A stretch of 11,929 bases of DNA. It comes from JAWUVP01 sp034112285. GTDB taxonomy: Bacteria; Pseudomonadota; Gammaproteobacteria; JABDGN01. The position numbers and the translations under genes were made by a program. Shown here one piece after another: positions 7,505 to 11,929 of the stretch. The notes beneath the pieces were generated by a model. It did not search any database. It was not told where the DNA came from and was given only the letters and a program-made list of their open reading frames with translations. How positions within the stretch are numbered: position 1 is the first letter of the stretch; every line of letters begins with the position of its first letter. The DNA is taken from NCBI GenBank assembly GCA_034112285.1, contig JAWUVP010000079.1, positions 1 through 11,929 on the forward strand. The letters run 5' to 3'.

Positions 7505-7563
7505 CCGCAACCAGCATGAGATACTAGCGCTGCACGGACGACCAGCAAGAAAACAAAAACCAT

Positions 7564-7589
7564 AAAAAAGCCGACAAGAATGCCGGCTT
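7564..7589 (-). terminator. Rho-independent terminator of the 6S RNA gene
   Basis: On the minus strand AGCCGGC (7588-7582) pairs with GTCGGCT (7575-7569) through seven pairs including one G-U, with a six-base loop, followed directly by a run of T's (7569-7564). It lies just past the 3' end of the 6S RNA and before the trkA start region. Confidence 0.88.
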
Positions 7590-7590
7590 A

Positions 7591-7761
7591 GGAGAACATG
7601 ATAACAGGGCTTAAATAATCCCGAACCACCGCATAAGGTGGAACTCTCTGTAATGCTTTAGGCTTCTTAGCTGCGAGGTCGCTAAGCATGCTCACCACAT
7701 TAACACTCTAAACTCCGAAAAGTTACTGTTGGCCCGCGGTCAGCGCTGCTGTCATGTTCAC
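7591..7761 (-). ncRNA. ssrS: 6S RNA
   Basis: This RNA binds sigma70 RNA polymerase by mimicking an open promoter and dampens transcription in stationary phase. The predicted length is about 171 nt. The apical arm is diagnostic: GTGAGCATGC (7695-7686) followed by a hairpin CTTAGC/GCTAAG (7686-7681 with 7671-7666) and then AGAAGCC, matching the E. coli layout GTGAGCATGCTC...GAGAAGCC. The closing stem pairs GAACATGA (7759-7752) with TCATGTTC (7601-7594). GCGGGCCA (7736-7729) on the 5' side faces AAGCCC on the 3' side, as in E. coli. A small CCACC/GGTGG hairpin (7641-7626 region) lies in the 3' half. The gene has its own promoter and terminator. The exact ends are estimated from the closing stem. 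In E. coli the downstream neighbour is fau (ygfA); here it is trkA. Confidence 0.92.
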
Positions 7762-7765
7762 TATT

Positions 7766-7794
7766 AATATAGATCAGATTGAGAATTTTGCCAG
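7766..7794 (-). promoter_or_regulatory. Sigma70 promoter of the 6S RNA gene
   Basis: On the minus strand CTGGCA (7794-7789, 4/6 to TTGACA) and TATATT (7771-7766, 5/6 to TATAAT) are spaced by exactly 17 bp. The predicted start falls at about 7759-7761, right at the beginning of the closing stem of the 6S RNA. It is divergent from the dinB promoter, with the two start points about 79 bp apart. Confidence 0.75.
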
Positions 7795-7823
7795 TTTTTT
7801 AACGTATTTTTTGTAAAATAATC

Positions 7824-7838
7824 TGCTAAACTGCTTAT
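7824..7838 (+). promoter_or_regulatory. Extended -10 promoter of dinB, predicted leaderless start
   Basis: TGC (7824-7826) and TAAACT (7827-7832) form an extended -10 element, followed by exactly six bases and the dinB ATG at 7839, so the predicted transcription start is the A of the start codon. No Shine-Dalgarno and no good -35 box are present. I also see no CTG-N10-CAG LexA box, so SOS control is not supported by the sequence. Confidence 0.55.
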
Positions 7839-8888
7839 ATGGCCAACACAAGAAAAATTATTCATATCGACATGGACTGTTTTTATGCCGCCGTTGAAAT
7901 GCGCGAAGACCCCTCGCTACGCGGCAAGCCCATTGCCGTGGGTGGCAGCCAAGACAAGCGTGGCGTGTTGTGCACCTGCAACTATGAAGCCCGCCAATTT
8001 GGTTGCCGCTCTGCCATGTCCACCAGCCATGCCTTGCGCTTGTGTCCAGACTTAATTCTCATACCCGTCAACATGGCGCTTTATAAAGCAGTGTCGGTAG
8101 AGATACGTGAAATTTTTTCCGATTATACAAAACTGATCGAGCCGCTTTCACTTGACGAAGCTTATTTAGATGTTACCCACTGTGAACAGTACAACAACAA
8201 TGCCACCGACATTGCCGCAGCTATTCGCCAAGATATTTTTGAGCAATTACAACTTACTGCCTCAGCCGGCATTGCGCCCAATAAATTTTTAGCCAAAATC
8301 GCCAGCGACTGGCGCAAACCCAATGGCCAGTTTGCGATTAAGCCGCATCATATTGATGACTTTATCAAAGGTTTGCCGATCACTAAAATATTTGGCGTGG
8401 GTAAAGTAACTGCAAAAAAAATGCATGATCTCAACATAGAAACCTGTTTGGATTTGCAACAATGGAGTTCAACTGATTTAACAAAAACCTTTGGTAAATT
8501 TGGCCAGCAACTCTACCACTATGCACGCGGCATTGATAACCGTGAAGTACAACTATCACGCCAGCGAAAATCGGTGAGCGTTGAAAACACCTTTGCAGAA
8601 GACTTACCCTCACTAGAAACTTGCCTGGCGCAAATTCCCACCCTACTACCTGAATTAAAAAAACGCTTGCAAGGCTATGACACTCACATTAAAAATGTAT
8701 TTGTAAAATTAAAGTTTAACGATTTCCAAAGCACCACTGCTGAACAAACACACCCTCAACTATCGGTAGACATGTTCACCAAACTCCTAGAAAAAGCCTG
8801 GCAACGCCAACAAGCCCCTGTGCGCTTAATTGGTCTGGGCGTGCATTTCGAGACAGGTGAACACCCACAGCAAAGCTTATTGTTTTAA
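7839..8888 (+). CDS. dinB: DNA polymerase IV (Y-family translesion polymerase)
   Basis: DinB copies past damaged template bases. The 349 aa length matches the family (E. coli 351). The palm begins HIDMDCFYAAVE, with metal-binding Asp11 and the steric gate at Tyr16. SLDEAYLD (104-111) holds the catalytic Asp106-Glu107. The finger segment RGVLCTCNYEAR (41-52) is canonical. The region around 180-215 (KIFGVGKVTAKKM) is the helix-hairpin-helix thumb, and the little finger follows. The protein ends QSLLF, matching the QLxLF-type beta-clamp-binding peptide, so the C-terminus is complete. The gene is divergent from 6S RNA and convergent with the large unknown gene, whose terminator U-tract overlaps the dinB stop codon. 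Confidence 0.97.
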   Translation: MANTRKIIHIDMDCFYAAVEMREDPSLRGKPIAVGGSQDKRGVLCTCNYEARQFGCRSAMSTSHALRLCPDLILIPVNMALYKAVSVEIREIFSDYTKLIEPLSLDEAYLDVTHCEQYNNNATDIAAAIRQDIFEQLQLTASAGIAPNKFLAKIASDWRKPNGQFAIKPHHIDDFIKGLPITKIFGVGKVTAKKMHDLNIETCLDLQQWSSTDLTKTFGKFGQQLYHYARGIDNREVQLSRQRKSVSVENTFAEDLPSLETCLAQIPTLLPELKKRLQGYDTHIKNVFVKLKFNDFQSTTAEQTHPQLSVDMFTKLLEKAWQRQQAPVRLIGLGVHFETGEHPQQSLLF

Positions 8889-8925
8889 AAAGCAGGGTCG
8901 ATAACCGGGTTAACCATCGAGCCTG
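8887..8925 (-). terminator. Rho-independent terminator of the 516 aa unknown gene
   Basis: On the minus strand CAGG-C-TCGAT (8925-8916) pairs with ATCGA-C-CCTG (8902-8893), a nine-pair stem interrupted by one C-C mismatch with a 13-base loop, followed by five T's (8891-8887). The plus strand has no U-tract after the stem, so the element serves the minus-strand gene. The U-tract region overlaps the last bases of the dinB stop codon. Confidence 0.7.
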
Positions 8926-8929
8926 GCGT

Positions 8930-10480
8930 TCATGTTCTTGGCCCCATGGGTTGAAGATCTGATTCTGTGCTTGATCTCTTAAGCTTCGACCATAAACCTG
9001 ACTTTCTCTGACCACCCCAACCCCAGCGCGCTCTCTTGGCTGCTGGCGAACTATCAGCTGATGCAGAAATTCTACTATCTGTAGACGCTCTAACAAGAGC
9101 TCGAGATTTATCTACATGATCAGGCCTTGCAATCTCAGAAATTGGTTTTGCTGGCATTGCAAAATGACACTTCCCTTCCAAACTAAGGTGATAAACTACT
9201 CCCTCTAATTGAGCTTTAGAAAACGTTGTGCTAAGAGGCCTTGAAACCATGCTCTGCGAAGCTTCAAAACAACTTAAATAATCAGGCATTTTTGACCAAA
9301 TTTCGGTTAGAACCACTAGATTTTTAGATAATTCGCTGCTTAATCTCCGTAAAGAATCAGCTTTATTATTACGTTCGGTTGCGCTATAAAAATAAATAGT
9401 TTTTTCTAGTATGCTAACAAGCTTGTTCAGGTCAACATTAATTAAACTATTTTTAATTAATGTCAAGCCGTGCTCGGCATAAACCGTGGCCCGCTCATAC
9501 CATTCAGCAAGGCTCTTTCTACTATAAGCAGATTTTTCCCCCTCAAACAAATGGTTATATGAACTCTTAAACCCCTGAATTGTTACAAAAATTTGACGCA
9601 AAATCATAAACAACTCCCAAGCAAGAAAACCTTTACCTATCCCACAAAAAACTTGCGCTGACTCCGTGAGTAAGTGGCTGCATTTTGGGCCATGACTTGA
9701 TCCCTGCTGTGTTAATGTTTGCTGAAGCAGATTTAAATTTTTCTCTAGAAGTTCTGTTACGCTCTGGGTGGTTCCTTCAAGCAATGGAGCAACTGCTTGA
9801 TAGTCTTGCTCATAAAAACCCATTAAGTTATAAATAAATTTTCCCTTAGAAGTTCGATTACAGTCACCAGTAAGACCATGCAAAGTATCTAAGGCGTCAT
9901 AATCAGACGTTCTGGGATTTCTAAAATACTGCTCAAATAAATTAACCTCTGGATTTGAAGGTGAAGTTCTTTGTTGCAAATCGAAATTAAAATTTAATCT
10001 ATTTCCAGTACTAGCTCTTGAGGCAGCCAAGCCAGATGGCGGGGCATATGCACCACGCCCGGCAGATGAGGCAGAATTAGGACGAGTTGAAAGCAAAGGG
10101 GGTGAGGCATCCTCTCTCAGGCGCCTCATTCTTTGAGGAGCACCAACCGTTGTAGGCCTAGCATAATAAGCCTTTTCAATTTGTTGAGAGTGAATTAACG
10201 ACGCCTGCTCATTTGTCATTGGAGCACCTGCCGTTATTTTTGAATCACTTTGCAGCAATAAATTATGAGGCCGAAGATATTTACTATAATAAGGACCTAG
10301 CACATTGTCATAAGCTCCATCGTTTTCCATAAAGCTTTTAATCAGCATTTCAATGCAAAGCACAACTTCTCGAAACTTATCTAGCTCAGGCTTTAGTGCA
10401 CTAGATATTAAATAGATACAATATCCATCATCATCCCTATAAAAATCAATTACTTCACCGCTCCCTGCTTCCCCTAGCAT
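8930..10480 (-). CDS. Protein of unknown function with low-complexity linker and NLS-like basic C-terminus (candidate effector)
   Basis: I recognise no family. The start is the ATG at 10478-10480, with GGAG seven bases upstream; a TTG two codons earlier has its ribosome site too close. This gives 516 aa (numbering below counts from the TTG, two more). There is no signal peptide. Residues 1-110 look globular. Residues 115-165 are a Ser/Pro/Ala/Arg-rich low-complexity linker. Residues 215-400 are mostly helical, with a strongly hydrophobic helix at about 278-306 and possible coiled coil at 341-395. The C-terminal 60 residues are Ser/Arg/Lys/Trp-rich. PAAKRAR (481-487) resembles the c-Myc nuclear localisation signal, and a second basic cluster KLKR (501-504) makes it bipartite-like. 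These traits suit a secreted effector acting in a eukaryotic host, but this is inference. dapF lies 118 bp upstream on the same strand; a terminator follows. Confidence 0.8.
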   Translation of the reverse strand: MLGEAGSGEVIDFYRDDDGYCIYLISSALKPELDKFREVVLCIEMLIKSFMENDGAYDNVLGPYYSKYLRPHNLLLQSDSKITAGAPMTNEQASLIHSQQIEKAYYARPTTVGAPQRMRRLREDASPPLLSTRPNSASSAGRGAYAPPSGLAASRASTGNRLNFNFDLQQRTSPSNPEVNLFEQYFRNPRTSDYDALDTLHGLTGDCNRTSKGKFIYNLMGFYEQDYQAVAPLLEGTTQSVTELLEKNLNLLQQTLTQQGSSHGPKCSHLLTESAQVFCGIGKGFLAWELFMILRQIFVTIQGFKSSYNHLFEGEKSAYSRKSLAEWYERATVYAEHGLTLIKNSLINVDLNKLVSILEKTIYFYSATERNNKADSLRRLSSELSKNLVVLTEIWSKMPDYLSCFEASQSMVSRPLSTTFSKAQLEGVVYHLSLEGKCHFAMPAKPISEIARPDHVDKSRALVRASTDSRISASADSSPAAKRARWGWGGQRKSGLWSKLKRSSTESDLQPMGPRT

Positions 10481-10598
10481 AAACAAACTCCAATCCTTGT
10501 TAAGTCTGTCAACAGTATGGCGGGTAATCTTTTAAAAAGCTAGTCAAAAAAGCATTGGTGAATATAATTTTAGAATATAAATAACAGCGCCGGGACAT

Positions 10599-11405
10599 TT
10601 AACGGCTTACACAGACACTGCCCACATACACCGTAGTAGCCGGACCCGTCAGATAAACAGGGCTGCCTTCACCTTGCCAGTCGACTTGCAAAGTGCCGCC
10701 AGGAAATTGAACCGTGACCGTTGCTTCTAATTGACCACTGGCCACGCCAACAATAACCGCGGCGCAGGCGGCGCTGCCACAAGCGGGAGTTTCGCCGGTG
10801 CCGCGCTCCCAAACGCGTTGGGCTATGTGGTTTGCGTCGATGACCTGCACAAAACTAATGTTCGCACCTTCGGGGAAGTAGTTATGTCTTGCTAATTCTT
10901 TGCCTAAGGTTTCAACGGGAGCATTCATGACGTCATCAATAAAGATTACGCCATGAGGGTTGCCTACCGCTACAGTACTAACGGTTTGCTCGCCTGCGGA
11001 CGTATCAAGTGTTTGCGCCAAACACAATGCTTTGGGCACGCCGAGGCTGGCTTTGATTTTGTTGGCTTGTAAATATTCGACGCTCATAAAACCATTGTGC
11101 GTTTGTAAACAAATTTTTTGTTTGGCACTCAGCTGATTGTCTAATAAAAATTGCATCACACAGCGCGCGCCATTTCCGCATTGACCCACTTCACCCCCAT
11201 CGGCATTAAACACGCGATAATAAAAATCGGCTTTGTTTTGGGTAGCTGGCTCAATCAATAACAATTGATCAAAACCAATGCCAGTGCGGCGCTCGCCCAA
11301 TTGTGCAATCTGGGTTGCAGTTAAGGAAAATTGTTGCGCCACACCGTCAACAACCATGAAGTCGTTACCCAAGGCATGCATTTTACTAAAGTTAAGTTCT
11401 GTCAT
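10599..11405 (-). CDS. dapF: Diaminopimelate epimerase
   Basis: DapF interconverts L,L- and meso-diaminopimelate, supplying both the LysA substrate and the cross-linking residue of peptidoglycan. At 268 aa it is near the E. coli length of 274. KMHALGNDF (8-16) is the conserved N-terminus. The two active-site cysteines that work as acid and base are Cys76 in GQCGNGARC (74-82) and Cys209 in ACGSAAC (208-214). RGTGET (201-206) and GNPH (148-151) are the substrate-binding motifs. The ATG at 11405 lies six bases after a perfect TATAAT box, with no ribosome site, so a leaderless mRNA is predicted. The gene is on the opposite strand from lysA. The unknown 516 aa gene lies downstream. Confidence 0.97.
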   Translation of the reverse strand: MTELNFSKMHALGNDFMVVDGVAQQFSLTATQIAQLGERRTGIGFDQLLLIEPATQNKADFYYRVFNADGGEVGQCGNGARCVMQFLLDNQLSAKQKICLQTHNGFMSVEYLQANKIKASLGVPKALCLAQTLDTSAGEQTVSTVAVGNPHGVIFIDDVMNAPVETLGKELARHNYFPEGANISFVQVIDANHIAQRVWERGTGETPACGSAACAAVIVGVASGQLEATVTVQFPGGTLQVDWQGEGSPVYLTGPATTVYVGSVCVSR

Positions 11406-11420
11406 ATGAAGATTATAGCA
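11406..11420 (-). promoter_or_regulatory. Extended -10 promoter of dapF, predicted leaderless start
   Basis: Reading the minus strand, TGC (11420-11418) and a perfect TATAAT (11417-11412) are followed by exactly six bases (CTTCAT) and then the dapF ATG at 11405. The -35 position at 17 bp reads CTGAAT, a poor match. The geometry equals that at lptM and dinB and places the transcription start on the start codon. Confidence 0.7.
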
Positions 11421-11525
11421 ACATTACTATAGAGATTCAGTTTCTTTCAGGCTCAAGTACACGCAAGGCCCACACACTTTAAAAATGTACAAAATACAAT
11501 TAAAAGCATTTCAAATCATTACCTT

Positions 11526-11701
11526 CCCCCCCAACGAAAACGTGGGGGATGGCCCAACAAAAAAAACAACCCCAGAAGAACTTTCTTGCTAGGAGGGAAG
11601 CGACGACTCGGGAGACTAGCGCACTAAAGAAACAAGCAAAAAAGCACGTCGCTGCGCTTCTCGCAGTGGCGTACGCATTCCCAGAAACCTCCGCGGCCTT
11701 A
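11526..11701. other. Hairpin-rich intergenic block, possible mobile or dispersed repeat
   Basis: The stretch between the dapF promoter and the right-edge gene has no convincing gene. It starts with a C-run/G-run hairpin: CCCCCA (11528-11533) and CG pair with CG and TGGGGG-type bases (11541-11548) around an AAAA loop with one bulged A. Further in, AGCGACG (11599-11605) pairs with CGTCGCT (11647-11653), CTGCG (11652-11656) with CGCAG (11662-11666), and GCGTACGC (11669-11676) and CCGCGG (11691-11696) are palindromes. The block is more GC-rich than the sequence just to its left. Neither hairpin is followed by a T-run on either strand, so they are not ordinary terminators. Such density of inverted repeats suggests a repetitive element or a structured RNA. 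Bases 11421-11525 hold nothing I recognise. Confidence 0.4.
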
Positions 11702-11929
11702 CTACCTCAGTGCCCCATCGCCATCCGTCTCCAACCAAAACACCAAACCAACAATTTCATTTTCCACCACTGTGATCCTATCAATCGACAATGAAAACGC
11801 TAACCCAGCATGGGAAAAATCAAAAATAGAGCCCTGAACATTGGGGCTAATATGCAAAATGCAGCTTATGCCAATATCAGTGCGCACCCGCACCATAGCG
11901 TAACGCTCCTCGTTGGCGACCCAGTTAAT
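11702..11929 (-). CDS. C-terminal part of a gene running off the right edge, PilZ-like motif
   Basis: The minus-strand frame is open from the window edge to a TAG at 11702-11704, giving at least 75 residues (INWVANEERYAM...). The segment GSIFDFSHAGLAF contains D-x-S-x-x-G, and about 25 residues before it is an arginine-rich stretch ERYAMVRVR. Together these resemble the RxxxR...DxSxxG signature of c-di-GMP-binding PilZ domains, although the arginine spacing is not exact. Only about 44 residues follow the motif, shorter than a full PilZ domain, so the gene may be truncated by the structured block beside it. An internal ATG exists at 11896, but the frame continues upstream. The coding call is moderate; the PilZ assignment is tentative. 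Confidence 0.5.
   Translation of the reverse strand: MNWVANEERYAMVRVRTDIGISCILHISPNVQGSIFDFSHAGLAFSLSIDRITVVENEIVGLVFWLETDGDGALR

Noticed and set aside
7795..7838. LexA/SOS operator before dinB
   Set aside because: No CTG-N10-CAG or recognisable variant appears between the 6S promoter and the dinB ATG.
10481..10486. TTG start two codons upstream for the unknown 516 aa protein
   Set aside because: GGAG at 10491-10488 is only one base from the TTG but seven bases from the ATG at 10480, which is the normal distance.
10560..10579. Direct repeat GAATATA with 13-bp period between dapF and the unknown gene
   Set aside because: Two 7-bp AT-rich copies are easily explained by base composition, and no promoter with correct spacing could be built from them or from TTGACT nearby.
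11526..11548. C-run/G-run hairpin as a terminator
   Set aside because: Neither strand has a T-run after the stem, so it does not meet the intrinsic terminator pattern.
11549..11794. 81-codon plus-strand frame starting MAQQKKQPQ
   Set aside because: The G-run directly abuts the ATG with no spacing for a ribosome site, the product resembles no family, and the frame covers the inverted-repeat block and the antisense of the right-edge gene. I treat it as chance.

Overview
The window reads as chromosomal DNA of a gammaproteobacterium. Evidence is a 6S RNA with the gammaproteobacterial apical sequence, the lptM-lysA gene pair with its typical one-base overlap, and TrkA/TrkH proteins that closely follow the E. 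coli architecture. Base composition is moderately AT-rich by eye. One gene encodes a protein with eukaryote-like features (a low-complexity linker and a basic, c-Myc-like nuclear localisation motif). That would suit a host-associated lineage such as the Legionellales, but the species cannot be named from this window.

Layout, left to right. A possible gene end (plus strand) and a serine carboxylesterase (minus) overlap at their 3' ends. Next is a solitary AAA+ ATPase with a winged-helix region and a PD-(D/E)xK nuclease-like C-terminus. Its strong sigma70 promoter sits inside five copies of CACGAACAAA in alternating orientation, repeating exactly every 54 bp. Then comes lptM (39 aa lipoprotein, LPS translocon), lysA (last step of lysine synthesis) and a DUF481 outer-membrane protein, all plus strand. 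Convergent to these is the minus-strand potassium-uptake operon trkA-trkH. Upstream of it on the same strand is the 6S RNA gene with its own promoter and terminator, and divergent from 6S is dinB (DNA polymerase IV). A 516 aa protein of unknown function (minus) follows, then dapF (minus). The right end holds a hairpin-rich non-coding block and the 3' end of a minus-strand gene with a PilZ-like motif that runs off the window.

Functional links: lysA and dapF are consecutive steps of diaminopimelate/lysine synthesis that often sit side by side in this class; here they are about 6.7 kb apart on opposite strands. LptM, LysA, DapF and the DUF481 protein all serve the envelope. TrkA and TrkH form one potassium importer; TrkA's first nucleotide-binding motif is degenerate while the second is intact.

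The most unusual observations are (1) the 54-bp-periodic alternating operator-like array over the ATPase promoter; (2) three genes (lptM, dinB, dapF) with an extended -10 box exactly 6 nt from their ATG, which predicts leaderless mRNAs, plus the same geometry creating an AUG at +1 of the ATPase transcript; (3) the NLS-bearing unknown protein; and (4) the degenerate first RCK domain of TrkA.
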